Source: Acanthaster planci
Taxonomy: Eukaryota > Echinodermata > Asteroidea > Valvatida > Acanthasteridae
Reading direction: 5' to 3'
Length of the DNA: 64,000 nucleotides
Assembly (NCBI RefSeq): GCF_001949145.1
Contig: NW_019091668.1
Coordinates: 9,601-73,600 of the forward strand
Shown: in pieces, positions 14,001-29,000 of the stretch
How the letters are laid out: the number at the start of each line of letters is the position of its first letter
Position numbering within the stretch: position 1 is the stretch's first letter
Notes under the pieces: model-generated
Database searches by the model: none
Seen by the model: the letters and a program-made list of their open reading frames with translations, nothing else
What the model was told of the DNA's origin: nothing
Made by a program: the position numbers and the translations under genes

Positions 14001-17000
14001 GTAGTTAAAATAGGTCTGTGAATAGGCGTGGAAAGAGCCTGTGCCATTTGTTTGGAGGGAAGGAATTTGCAAATTCTTCTATAGAACCATTTTGATTTAT
14101 TAAAATATTTCCATAAAATGAAACTATTTATTAACATGTTTAAGCGGAATTATTGAGAATTATTTTACATTGAACACGGTATATGAAATGAAAATTTCAG
14201 TAACTCTTGGTAATATTATTATGTTCTTTCATCAAAAAATCACTCTTAACTTGGATAGAAAATAAATTGGTATTAAGACGAATACATTTTTACAAGTTAA
14301 CATTCAAAAAAAGAACAATATACAAAATTTCAAAATTCATCGACTCAAATCTTAAGACAAAAGAGGCTTCAGCCTCAGGAGACATGCCTACGTCATAATG
14401 CAAAAGTATGTTGGCCTGAAGTGGACCAATAAAGCATCATCCACAGTAACAATGTTTTACTGAAGCATGACCCTAAATTTCCCTGAAAATCGGAGCAAGT
14501 TACTGGACGGCAAGCGTAATGTCTCAGCTGATGATTATGCATATGACATCGTGTTCAATTTAAAGCTCGTTCTGTTCGAGGTGATGAATGTAACACCTTT
14601 TTTGCTACCAATTTCTCTGAGGGAGAAAAATTTATTCCTGTAAACTAATTATTATTATACTCAGCAACTGCATAGTAACTTAGGAAAATCAATTAACATT
14701 GATCGCTTTAAAAAGGACTTATGTGAGTCTGCTTTTATCTGTGACCCACCAACAAAACTTGACTCCTTGGTTGTTATGTATAATACAACTTTGCCTTTTG
14801 TGTAAGATAGACTGTTATCACCCGTGATCGTGTGCCTTGGTTTACTGATGATGTTCGAGAGGCAAAGAGGCTGCGAAGGCACGCAGATCGGAGCGTAGAT
14901 GGAGATTATCAGGCCGTGAGGAAGATCTGAAAGCATTTAAATTCCAGAAGAACAAAACCACGTTTGTTATGAATAATGCATGCCTTGAATTTTACGTGGG
15001 TTTTATCAATCATAATTCAAAAAATAAACGTAACTTATTTTCAAGACTTCCTTATCAGAACCTGTGTTCTACTTGTGACTTTTTTTTTGAGCGATTGGAA
15101 GAAATTCGCCTTGACCGAAGCTTGAGCTGAATCTGATTCCTAAAAGGATATTTTGCGAACTAAGTCTACAATTCAGTATTTGGGGTTACCTATTCCCTAT
15201 ATTTTCGAGACAGCACGCCTGCATGGGTCCCTTGCTTTGTTCGTCTGTTTCTGGCTCTTTGTTGAAGATGAATTTATCCTGCATTCAAGCTTATTTGCAC
15301 CGTCAAAGAACTGGAGTCGACCTTCGTGGCAGAGCTAGCCCAAATCCTCCCCCGAATTTATATTAAACTTGTATAAGATCTGATAATTAAGCATTACCCT
15401 TTTCTAATCATTGTACATTGGTACCCAAAGTAAAAAAAAGTTGCATAATTAGATAATCACTGTTTCCTTGCTCGTGATAAAATTGAGATCTTGTTTGCTT
15501 TTTCGTTGCACTCAAAAAAAAATCAGACTTTTTTAATACATCGGAATCACTGATACTCTGCAGATATTTGGATCATAAAAGAATGAAACCAACCTCAATG
15601 CCCTACACGAAATTCGACCCAGGTGGGAAAGCAAGAGACATGTATACAGTGCATGAACTTATCTGAATCCATGAACCAGGGATGGAAAAATTACCATTTA
15701 AATCATCAAGGATATGTACAGGAGTTTTAACGACCCGACTTCTCCAAAATAATGACGATGTTTCAAGGGGACGAAATTGCAATAAGGAATGCTTTCGGTC
15801 TCTTCAAACAGGCAATATTTTGAAGGGAAAGTACAATTACAGGCCTCTACTTATGAGAAACTAATTACATGTATAACCTGAACCTATAAGATTGCTTTCC
15901 GGTCAGTGACTTGGGTGAGTGGCACAAGGAATGAAGAAATAAGCGTGATCAAAATTGCTAACACGCAATTCTACAGGTACAGACATGTCAAGGTGGAAAT
16001 ACCCCTCTCCTCTGAGAGGGCAGCGGCATATCCAAATCCCGAGTAAGGGAATAAAAGTGATTTTTTTTTATTTATCCGTGTAAGATTCCTATTCCAGTTG
16101 CTCTCCCATGCATGCACTATTTAGATGCACACATATAAGATAACCATGTAAATTATAAAATCGGCCCTCTCCAGTTTTCGAACTTCCACGGCCATTTACA
16201 CCTTTTAACATTAAAATCTAAAAGGGATTCCTTCCCCTTCTCTTTTAAAGAAATTACTAAATTGCCTAGCTTTCCAATGTTGCACAGTAAATACGTGTGA
16301 AGCGCTGAGCTCAGTATCGCATTTGGGTAATAAGGAAGTGTTACTAGGGAAAGCGCCTTGCTTTTCGGAAACATCATCGTCCCCGTTTTCGTTGTAGGAA
16401 AATCGTTGAATTATTAAATATGCCACCAGCTGAGACCGATGGCTTCGTTGCTGAACTGAAATTACCTGGAGACCGAAAGAAGTGTGACTAAAGACCTCAC
16501 AAACAGTCACACTTTGTCTACCTGTGCACTTTCCTATGGGGACTCAGTAGATCGCTTCCCACTGCGTATGCATAGAACAGTTTTATCACGTTCTATGGTT
16601 TTTCAAACTGGAACTACCCCAAGTGGCATAATGATATGTTGAAATCTTATTGGCTTTCAAGTAATATTGGGGAGAGTCACTTGGACACTGTGGAAATACG
16701 TTTGTTTTCATTCATGTACTAAGGTGAAAACAAGAACGTGCGACATGTACGTTGCGCAGAGTTACCTGCGTGTAGTCGATTAGTTATAGCTTCGATCGGA
16801 TGGGCCTGATGAAAGTTTTGTTGGAAAGGTTAGATTAGACTTCAGAATTTTTTGTACACGCATTTTATTCCTACAGCTTACTTTTTATTGTCAACTGTTA
16901 AACTAACTTGAATTCTTACCCAGTGACTGCTATAAAATAAGAAGTGCTATTAAATAAGTTGCAACCGCCCATCTGAGGATGAGTAGTACGCGTTGACTCG

Positions 17001-20000
17001 TAGCACCCGAGTCAATTCATGCTAAATATCAACCACAGTTATTATCTACCTCTCATCTTATCTACATACAACTCATCTGTAGGGCTGTTCACGTTGAATT
17101 GTCGCAGAGCAAAAAAATTACAAACTATTATCACAATTAAAATATCACACAGTATGGATGAATTAGTAAGCTTTGCAGCAATGAATATTTATCAGTTTTA
17201 TGCAGTTTCCGATCCAGAAATAATGTCATGACACAATAATTGTCACAATGACGTTCTGAAGTATATTTTCGTTGATTAAGTAAGTTGGTTTAGAGAACCA
17301 TTTCAGGAATTGGCTAACTGATACAATGCTAATTTTGTATTTTTTACACTCTGGCGGCTGTCTAACAGATAACAAAGCCATTGAATTAAATCTGAAATGG
17401 CCGGTATATGTTTATATTTTTTTCTCCAATTGTACATGGGTATTTTCTGCTAGCAACCGGTTTCTTCCGTCTTATGTGTAGGAACGTGGGACGCGCACGA
17501 TGCTCTTATCTATAATGGTGTGATTACAGTGGATGGTCAGTTGTACGTTCAAACAAAGAGACCTTTGCCAACTGACACCCTGAATTTAAATTTAGTGGGG
17601 GAAAATGTTTACAATCAAGCTGGCTGGGAGGTAGGGCAATTAAACATCTACTCATGTGAGCAAAGGAAAAACTGGGCAACTTGGAAGGATTTAGTTTTTT
17701 TGCACTGGCCAATAAGAACAGTCACTTAATAAAGACCAGCATGCTTTCACTCTTTCACGTGAATGTGTTTACATTAAAAAGACGGACCTTGGAAATGTCT
17801 TGTAAACCCTTTAACCGTTTTCATTCACTCATTCTTTTTTCAATTAGAGGTACATTAGCAAAATCGTTGGACACTCGTTTTCCTATCTTTTTCCCCTTTA
17901 ACTGTATTTTGGGGACCTATTGAAAGATGTGTTCCCGAACTAATTCTGAATTACATGAACCAACTTCAGAATGACCACTTTGAAATGAAACATGGTTTAA
18001 TATATGATAATTTTATGTGTCTTTGGTCTCACTAACTATTTGTGTATTTAAAGACCACTTAAAAGCATGTCGTTTTGTGTGATTTTGGCAACCATTCTTC
18101 GTATCCGTGTAGCCTGCAACTAGAAATCCCGTCAAAAACCATTGCATGGGTCATCAGAAAAAATATATTAGTATTCATCTCTGCTCACAGCCATCTCAAT
18201 TTGTTGGTACCAGATTTTACAAATTTGCGAGATTCACTTCTACCCACTGGATTTTATTTGGCTGATAAATCAGCAAGGACTGGGAATATAGAAAGATAAT
18301 CAATTTATCGCTGCTAAGAAAATTGTCTGCCCAAATTCATCCCGCCTTGACCCTCACATTGAAACAGACATGTACATTCTCAATAAATCGGTAAAATCAG
18401 TCAATAGTTCTAATGATATAAAATATTTCTGTTTCCTGCAACAGCTAAACTGAACGGATTTTTACTGTCTGTGACTAATATGCTACTGAAGCCACTTCTT
18501 TAATTTTTCACCAATCACGACAATTTCATAATTCACTGGTCATTTGTTTGACCTGTAGTGGACATCCAACATCTGAGTAATTGCAAATATATTTCCAGGA
18601 AACTCTTTCGGTTGATAAGGACAAATTAAAAAAGCAAATTAAAACTGCCACAGTTTTTGCCCAATTGCATGCAGTATTCATTTGCCATAATTACATCCGT
18701 TTCGATGCAATCGGTCGCTTTTCGAGGTATTAATTGTAGTGAAAAAAACCGTCTCCAGTATTTTTCCTGAATCGATGGTGGAAGCGCAGTCTTTCAAAAA
18801 AGCTATCAGTCATGACTTGAAATGCCCAATGTCGATGTTCCTTTGTGTATACCAGTTAACCTGCTATTCAATTTTTCTTTTGCCAGTTTATGGTCGTTTT
18901 TGGGTGCCTTTAGTGTTAATGCAAATTTGAAAATAAGAGCATAATTGTGATATAATCTGAACAGCCATTCCATGGTGAATCGCGTGACATTTGGACAAAA
19001 TGTTGAGTTTTAATGCAGTACTGTTGCTAACATGGCACTTATTCACCTCAAATTACCACGTAATTAAGACAAGGCATTGTGAATGTATCTCTTAGTTTTT
19101 TATTTGATCACTTTAAAATGTTTGTTGTTTTCTTTATCACGGTTTCTTTGACGTGACTCGCGTGACAGGATAGAAATGGGGATTTTTCATATCCCTTGAT
19201 TCTAAAAGCATTTCCTATGAATGTACAAATGTGCTTAAGTAAATTTTTACCGAACTAAAAACTTAATACTCTGACCTAATCCATGAAAAGGTTACATTGT
19301 ACAAAGTCTCTCTTGTTGTGAGAAATGGCCTGAAGAACATGTGACTCGCGTGACGCAGTAGCGTTTTACTTTTACATTATAACTGTAATAATAGTAAAAC
19401 AAATCAAATTATAATATTACATTAATAAAAATGATGTACCTCCAAATACATTATGGAAGAGTGTGAAAACTGCTATTTTTCCCTTTACTTTGGCAAATGT
19501 TTGGATGGAAATCTGGTATTTAGCACAAGACATCATGTATGTGGCCTGTCAAGACAAAATGAGAGTAAACTCCCATCCCACTCTTTCCTGTTTTGAGGGT
19601 TCAAAATTTTATATTGGAGTAGAGGACAATTTTTTGGTTTTGTGATATTTGGAAAGATTAACCCACCTCCTATTTAATTCCAAACATTTTGCAGAATCAC
19701 ATATTGTAAAATGTTATTTTCTTAGCAATTTTGACGATGGCATTATTTGTGCCTGGTCTTAAATGTTGAAACAATGTCGGGAACAAAGACGCAAAGCTGC
19801 AAGAATAAAGCCACATTGTCAACTAATACATTTACCCTAAGTGTTCCATGTACATACTATTAGAAAGCTCTTTCTGCTGAATTCAAGAATACCAATATCT
19901 CAGTTTTTGAAAATTCTGACTTTCAGCTCATTTAGTGCTGACAGGTCATATATTCGTAACAATGACATTGAGTAGAACTGCCTCTGAATTTAATTGAAGT

Positions 20001-23000
20001 GAGTGTCATGAATTCCACACGATTATTTCAGAAAAAGAGTTGTAATGTTTGGTTTGTCCAATGCTTTTTCTTTTGCACTTTCAATGATCTCCTCATTGAA
20101 CTGCAGCTGTCCCCTGTTGTTCATCAGGTTGGATTGTAGCACTGTGCACAGTATATCATCTACTGGCTGCCAAGATTCTTCAGCATCTGCTGGCAAGGGT
20201 GTCTGAATATATGCTTTCCCATCTTACCTACATGAACATGTATTGTACATGTACATACATGTATGCCCATCATCATACTTGCATGTATTGTACATGTAAT
20301 TGACAGAGTTTACAAAGGAAAGAGCTGCAACTAATGATGCAATTGTACTGGAATGTACACGTAGCAACAGCATTATTTATTTGGTAAAAATCTTTAATTT
20401 CATTAAAACTGATTCAATGTCATGTTTTCACAGTGAAAATTACACTCAATTTCAATTCCTGGCGTGTGACTTGCTTGACATACAGCGCATTTGTGACTTG
20501 CTTGAAACTCTTGAAAGAGTTTTTTTCTACAAGGAATGCAAAGCAAATAAGAATATTAATGCTTTTATTGATAAACCACTACTAGTTGATTTACAAATAT
20601 CAAACACTAGCTGAATCTTTGTCTAGTTTTTAGTAATTAAAAAAAATTGTCAAATTTTGTGACTCGCGTGACATATTTTGAGGGTGTTTTCATGATTAAA
20701 ACCTTGCAAAATACAAAAAGCATTTGGAAAAACTTTCGATGTTTTATCAAATAGACTGGAATAGCTACCTAATGTATGCAGATAAAGTAAAATCATATGA
20801 ATGAGCTTCAATTACTTTCTAAGTTTGTGATTTGTACCCCTGCTCCTCCTTTTTGACCACAAATTTCATCCATATTCAGGAGACTGTAACCTAAATAAAA
20901 AATTCTTTGATTTAAAAGTTCTTTTGAGATTTAGATGGTTTCAATATTCAAATATCAAATACAACTGAGAAAAATTTATTTGTTTCACTTCAATTTTTAA
21001 GTTTGATGATGACCCCTACACGGAATGGTTGTGAAGCAGAAACCACATTGTCTTACTAACATTATTTATTACACTAAAAATGGCCAGAATTTGGATATTT
21101 TACTGCCGTAAATTTCGTTTCCCTTTGTAATTCATCATATCTGTCTATGATAGTAGGCTAATAAGAAAAGATTTCTCATAAATCTTTTTAATAAGCACAT
21201 TTGAATTCACAAGTTGAGAGAACAATTCAACGAGTAAACTCATCTTCCAGACATTTTAGCATCCGAGTCCCAAAGAATCAGGATGAACAGCTAGGGGCAA
21301 TCTGAAATCTTTAAATGGCATAGCGGTTTATTTAGCTGATAGCAGAGATACAAAAAAGTTGCACAAAACATTGCTCAAGTCAAGATTCACATCAAGCACC
21401 TTGAAGCCTTAGAATAGTTCAAGGCATGCATGCATGCAGTTAAATGTGCTAATTTGGGTACTTTGTTAAGTAGAATAGAGGCGTACACGGGTTGAGGTCG
21501 AGTACAAAATCTAGCCAGTGGTGAGGGGATCATGAAAAGAACTGGTGTGCTCAACGTTTTGGACAGTATACTCTGCGACGGACAGGGCTCCTGTCTGAGA
21601 GTGTGAAGGGGACAACTGATTTGTTTTAAAATATTCAAAACTGTTGTTCCTTGAATTTGCAGCCAAAATGAGCATCATGTTGCTGGCAACTGTTACAATT
21701 AGAAAAACTGCACACACATGAAGAGCTTTATGAACTATACACACAAAGCGTGCGTGTACATGTACATGGTGTTATTACTTTAAGCAAGCAGTTAGATTTG
21801 ATTCTTCAGATTTCTTAATTTTCAAACTTACAGAAAAATAAATAAATAAAAGAAACTATTTACACCACACAAAAAGTAAACGACAGCTACCGGTATAAAA
21901 TCAACCACATGTTTACTTCAATCAATCAAGTAACCAGCATTGCCGATTGATTAAATCGATTAAATGATCGGTAAAGCAGTATGTGTGCCATTAGGGGGGC
22001 GAGTTACTTTTATATGACAACTGATTTGAAAAGAAAGATGACTCACATATCACAATTACATCGACAGATTTGCATTTAAGATGTATGTCACATTCCTACA
22101 CCACTTTTTCATCATTTACCATTAATAGTTTAATTGTGTCAAAACAGATGCAGAAAGATAAACAAGATAACCTCGAAAGAGGTTGTATGCGGGGAATACG
22201 AGCCTAGTTGCAACGATATTGAAAAAGAAAAAACTGTATTATTCTCTCCTGAGAAACCATACAAGTCTACAACGCTCTGTACGACCAATGTTATACGGTG
22301 ATGTACACTCCTAACGCCTCGGCCCCTTTTCATGCATATTACTCTAACTAAACAGTGCCATCGTATTCTACACAATGGTGATTAAGGTGATTTAAGAATG
22401 TGATAGTGTATCCCGAGAAAACTTTATAACCATTACATTAAGATTATATCTAACGGTATTTTTATGTCAGTTTTAGGAACCATTTTTTCCTCAATATAGA
22501 TGTGTACTCTTAAAATCCTAAGTTTAATTAAACTATGTTAAACTTTGTTCAAAAGGTTACTAATATCCATTGAGTGAGTGGTCATATTTTTGAAATTATA
22601 TTTTACTGGCATTTCTTTTTCTACTGTGCGTGTTTCTCATTCTACAAGCATGTTTAAATTTTGCAGTTTCAATTTGTCTACACTATACATCTTTTTTTAT
22701 CCTGCTATCGAAATAGAATGTTATCAAGAATTCTTATCACAACTATTACTGTCTGAGTGCAGTAAATACTTAAGAGAGAGGTTAATAAGCGAAAAGATAA
22801 AATCGTTGCAGATACTGATAGCGTGCTTTGTATAAAACCTAATTCTTATTGTGTTAACAAATGGCCACTTCAGCTGAATTGAGACCAACATTTATTAGTA
22901 CCATTACACACGGCCAAGCTAGAATTCTTCAAGTGCAATTTCCTGTGCGTCAAACGCCCAATCAGCTCCCGTGAGGTGACGCTGGGACCAACTTGTTTGA

Positions 23001-26000
23001 AACTTCGTAGAGACATTTTTTATATTTGAAGGTCACGATAACCCGATGCGACAAAAATTCCGATACCACCGTGACTCCAAGCAATGATGTTCTAGCAGGC
23101 TGCGTCCAAACAAGAAACCTGGGACAGAATCTTGAACGTGAATTCAAATTTTTTCTTGATATTCACTTTTAATAAATGCAGAGTTCAAGCGTTTACACTT
23201 TTAAAACTCAGTTTGTTGGTATCATTTTGGAATGCCGGGTCAAAATCTCTTACGACTGTATTATGCACTTTGAGCAAAACATCATGGAATTTGTCTCTCT
23301 GTCAAGCTAGAATGTGCCCATTGTGACAATGTGAAGGAAATTTAAATTGCGTTTATGATGCTCCATCATGCAATATGCAATTTACGGCAATTTATTTTCA
23401 TTTTTTGTGCAGCAAATGCAGATTATTTTACTGCCGTCTTCTAAAGCACTTAAACACATGGATACGATAGAACTCTCTTATTTTACTCTGCGTAGCTGCA
23501 TACATGATGGGGTTGATGCAAGAACTAGTAAACAGCAAGTTAGCAACATGGACACGAGTCTGGTATGTGTAACAAGAAGGGCAAATCGGCGACACAATGC
23601 CTGCGATGATGAGATACGGAAGAGTGCATGCAACGAATACGGTCAGGAGAGCAGCCATTGTCACTGCTGGCTTAATATACCGGTTGCTCAGCGTGGTCTG
23701 GCGGCGGCTTTCAAAGGTTTCGTTCTCCTTACCCTCGACTCCAAAAGCAGTAGTGGCTCCGTCGACAGCCGGCGCTCGTGATTCGAGCGATGCGAGGCCA
23801 TGAGTGGTGACTACGGTGCTGCGTGTGACTGATGATGAAACGGTGGTCCAGGCTGTCCGTCTTGATGAACCAGACGCCTCGGAATCACCAGGGCTAAACT
23901 CCCCAGCTGAATGAATATTCCCCTTCAGTCTCTTACGGAGGTGCAACATGAAACCTAGACTACACACAGCCATAATGGAAAGCGGAATAAAGAACCCACA
24001 AATGAATATGGCCATGAGGAATGCTTGGTTCAGCTTGACTGGAGGCAGGCACACGAAGTCAAAGTTGACTGGAATTGGTGGGGGGAGCGCATCAGTAGCC
24101 CAAAGGACCATCTCGAGGAGTGAATTCAAGATGACCGAACACCACAAAAAGAAAATGGTTCCCTTGACAGTTTTCTGGGACACGATAGCTAGATAGCGGG
24201 AATAATCTTTCGAAACCAGCAGAAACCGATCAATGCTGATGGCAGTGATGATGTAGATGGCTACTGTCACTCCGATATTGGCGAAGAAGGTCTGGATCAT
24301 GCAGACTTCCTCCCCTAGAGGCCAGTAGCCCAGTGCCGTCTCCAGGGCACGAAGAGGAAGTACCACTAGTCCGACCAGGAAGTCGGCCGCTGACAAGCTG
24401 ACAAGGAACAGATTACTAGGCTTCTGTCTCAGGCTGCGATTGATCCAGAAAGCAGCAAGGGTGCCCAGGTTTCCGACTAATGTCAACAAAGAAGCGACAG
24501 ACAGAAGGGTAGCCTCCAAAGGAGCACCGCGTATACCGGTACTGGGAGGGGGAATATCAACGCTTTCGTTCTTTGTGTTTGATAAAGACATGATTGACGT
24601 TCAGTTCACCGTCAACAGTACTTGACAGGCTTCTTATCGGCTTAATAAAGTCGTGTTTGCGTCTGTAAGCAACTGCGGTCTTCTACATTGAGGTAAACAT
24701 TGACGCCCATTTAATTTCAATGTATAATGCCTTACAATTTAGTCCATTTTTTTAGTTTCGCAATAGGATTTGAATGGCACCTCCAAATGTCTTCGCAATT
24801 TTTCGTTTCCAGTACATGTACTTGATTCAAAACGTACTTCAGGCTAAAAGCCAAGAGTTATACCTTGGAAACTGTTTACCTTACACTGGGCACAAACTCT
24901 AGGGACTGCAATCCATACAGTGATCAAATCGCACGCAACAAAGAATTTAACATTAACATCAGTGCTGTCACAATTCCATCACTCCAGTTCAGCAACGTTT
25001 CACTGCGGGCGTGTCTCGTAAGTGATTTATGTTGGCTAAGTTGCACTTCTTCACTTTCGACGTGGTATAACTAATCAGGAACACAACTCAGGAGACGTGT
25101 TACAACCACGAGTCCTCTTTTCGGTTTTCTCTGTCGGGTAGTTCAACTGCGTACAGTATTTTGCGGCGAAAATGAGGCAGTGGTAAAGCAAAAAACAGCA
25201 AATGGATTTCCTTGTCGACTGTATTTGCATTAAGCACTGTTTCCAACTCCAAAATGACACCTTCGACGAAAAATCGTCTTGTGGCCGGACTTTTTTCTAA
25301 AGTGCCTGTCTGCGCGTCTATTCTTCGTGACCAACTATGTACACAATCGCGCGTCGCACGGTAATGTAAGTATGCTGCACCGGTTCAGTCCCGTCGCTAC
25401 TATGTAGAGACTGGTAGCTAGCTATATTTTAACGCGTGCAATTAGCCCTGTCAATTTGGATGCTGAATATTTAAATTTTTGTCAGACCAATTACGTTGCA
25501 GCGACAAGCGAATAAAACACAAGTAGGGGTGCACCCTCGTAATTAGGCCAGAAATATGTCCGCCGAGCTCATTAATAAAAGTTGTAGACTCAAAATATTC
25601 TATATTAGAGAGTCCTGAGAACCATGGAACTGAGGAATTGAAGAAATATGAGACTGGACATCTGGGCCGGACTCAGGGCTTCCAATTCTGAGCAATTTGG
25701 ATGCAATCGGGTTTGAAAGTGGCACTATTTGAGCCATTTTGCTGAGGGAGGGTTTTTCAAAATGGCTACTTTTGTGGACAGGGACCTTTTCTGCATTTTA
25801 GGGGTGGTCTGCTTCTGGTGAAAATTTCTTAAAAATTCATTGGTCAACCCCCCGAAAATTGAAAGGAAAATGAAAGAAGACATGTGGAAAATCATTTTTC
25901 TGTCCAGCCTGAACACCTGTGAGAGTTGTGAGTATTTTTAAAATATTTGTGAAGTATGGGGATTTATCACTGCTGTCTATGGGAATTTATTTGTAGTGGT

Positions 26001-29000
26001 GCACCCGTAGGGGCCCACCTATCCATAGTACGCCTCTTTCGATCACAGTAAGGTAATATATGTTTCTATGATTTTCATTGATAAATCATGTACGGCGATT
26101 TATTTCAAATCAGTGGTTAGGCCAAGAAAAACACACCGGCTTTTATTCTTTAATACACTGAGTAGCACTGCACTACTATGGAGAAAATCCTATGTGAACA
26201 ATAATGTTCAGCTCCAGTTTCCAGTTGAAATTCTCATGAAATAGCAATATATGACATTCTTTGCACATTGTTTTCTGCTTTACCTTAGAGGAAACAAGTT
26301 GCACGTCAAATAGACTATGAAAAAAATGATGAAAACAGTTCAGCTCCAGAGTCAAAATGGAAATAAAATTCTCATGAGGTAAATGATACACTATGCACAT
26401 TGTTTTCTGTTTTAGCTTATAAGAAACAAGCTGCATTTAACACATTGAGGAAAAATCCAGCTCAGAAAATAAAATCTCCTCTTTGGAGATTTGTTCTTGG
26501 TAAGTGACGATCAACGATGCATGAGTTGTTACATGTATGGTTGTCATAACGCGATGCATGTCCATCGCCACCGCACGTATCGCCACTGCCTCGCCAACAC
26601 TGAAACAGACTGGCCCCTCACGGTTTGTTGCTCAAAAGCTTATCAACTTGTATACTAACGCAGGACGCAAGACTACTTCACTTGTCTGGTTCACAAACGT
26701 GAATGGGCCCGGGTCCGAATCAATTGGCTACGGCCGGAAATTACGCGGAGTATTTGGCAGCGTCCACTGCTAGTTCCCATACAATCACGCATGTATCAAG
26801 CCGCATCCAATTAACTGATTCAGACACGGCCTTCGTGTGATGATACACGAATGAAGTCTGACCAGAGAACTCGACTGAAATGTGTGGAGGCCTAGGGGAG
26901 ATTCATTTACCGTAAGCTACATGTCACTCAATTTCACCTATCAAAAACACGTTAAAATTACGCAGTAGCAGAATTCCTTCCGATCAAGTAAGTTTGGCGG
27001 CTTTTGGAAATCGTTTTATGCAAAATTTAAAAAAATCTTTATTTTGCCGACGCGTAGGTCACTACGGCGATGCGCGCATTGACCAGAAACCGGAGACTTT
27101 TTTGGCCTTATTCTGTTAAAATTAAGATGAATACACAATTCGTAGTGGATTTTTCGAAGAAGACAAAAAACCAAATATGCTATTAGCTCCAGCTTACATA
27201 CACTCGGCAGGATCCTGCCGGATTCATTACCCGCTACCAGGCCCCTCCGCTCGGAGGACGCCTGTAAGACGTCTGGAGACTACATACGGGACAGGAACCA
27301 GTTTAACTTGAAGCATGTCAGCTGAACCGCAAACAGGTGCGTCGTGTGCGTCAAATGGATAAACTTCCATACGAACATCCCAGTGTGAAAGCAGTGTTCT
27401 GTTGAATACCAAGCTCAAAACTTTATTCTGTTTTGCGAAGACTGCCATGCCGTGTACGAACTGAATTGTGATTGGTCCTTCCTATTCCGAGTGGTGCGTG
27501 TTTGATCTGGTCGCTCAGGGGAAATGTCAGGGAAAACCCAGCAAAACTGAAATAAATCCCCTCTAAAATGTTGCCTTTACTTCCAACTGCTGACTCTGTT
27601 ACTTTGGAGGTACATGACAAAGACGGGCAAAACTTTGGCAAAAAATTAATTTTTATAGTTTTCAAGTTATCAAAAGGGACTTTGAGTGTTTAAATTCTAA
27701 TTGGTCGGGAAATGAGGGGCAAACAACTTTTTCTGAGCTTGATTTGATCGATTACTTTTGGGGTCCACCTGCCCGAGTCAAGAGCCATTTAACTGGCTTC
27801 TGGCAGTGTAGTGGGATTCGGTGCGCATGCGCACCAACTAAGTGAGGGGCATGAACGTACGTGCGCGGAAAGAGACAGTTTAATCGAGCCTGATAGGTTA
27901 AGAATCTGCTTGCACGCGGTTTGCCACGAGCGCCAAGTCCATATATGGAGTTTTTGGACAGCTATATAATAAAATGGACGGGGTGTTCGAACAAATAAAA
28001 GTAACATTCTATAAGATCGTTGAAAATCCGTTGTATATTGTTGATAATGTCCTCGCCTGCTGTTCGGGCATTAGTCGCGTCTATCCTCCCGAGGTCTTGA
28101 CCGGCCAAGTACATATATTTTCCCTAATTACTTTTTCGGGTAGTAGCCATGTGTTCTTTCTCCTTCTTTATTGTTGGTCTAATTGTGTATTTTTCTGTAT
28201 TTGTATCTTGTGCCATCAGCAGCGTATCCATTTTTTGGTGTTTGGGATTCAATTCAAAGAAAATGTGGCTTTGGGCTCATGCAACATAACAACATGCTTG
28301 CTTTTATTTGTTGACGTTGTTTTCTTAGGCTTTTGGTGCCAACATCATAAATAAATGCACCTGTTACTTTCTTACTCACCTATTAAATTTTCTCTGTAAA
28401 AACAAAATCCGTCAAGAGGGGCAAGTTGCCCCCTGCCTGCTGCTGGACATGGCATAGGTGATAAAGATATTTAGTCCCACACAAAGGCCACTCCCACCAT
28501 CTCAATTTGTTGCATCCAACTGACGTTTCAACGGGTCTGTGCGGCTGTGTTGCCGCTGTAAGCGTTCATTACAACCGTGTTCAGACTAGGTTTACGGATA
28601 CATGTCTTCAACATACGTCACCATCCTTTTCCCACGCCATCAGATTCAAAATAAAAGAAATTCACGAGTACACGCATTTAATTTGGGGGGGGGGCACTGG
28701 CCAACTTGTTTAAAGAACAATCGTTACACCTGTAAGATGTTGTCAGGGCCTTGTAGCCAAGGGAAACAAAAATGTATTAAATGGATTCCTGCTAAAAAAT
28801 CATCAGCGCGTAATGAAGTTTTAAATTCTCCGTAAAATTTGTCTTGTCACCACCCAACCAGGTAGAAACGTTCCAACCTTCAACCGTGCAGCATCTGAAT
28901 TCTGGCAATTTGAATTAGCGAACCTCGAAAGTATAGCAAAACCATTACAACTTAGGCCGAAACAACAGTGCTTCAATCTCATTTAACAAAGCACACATGA

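Noticed and set aside
16153-16510. Overlapping minus-strand open frames of 74 and 99 codons
   Set aside because: Two frames overlap over most of their length, neither resembles a known protein, and the region borders a dispersed repeat.
20300-20614. Plus-strand 104-codon open frame
   Set aside because: No recognised domain; it overlaps the TACATGTA cluster and the repeated 14-mer variants, so it is more likely chance or repeat remnant.
27974-28354. Plus-strand 126-codon hydrophobic open frame
   Set aside because: It is Cys/Phe-rich and T-rich and its end lies inside the dispersed repeat at 28225-28380; no family similarity.
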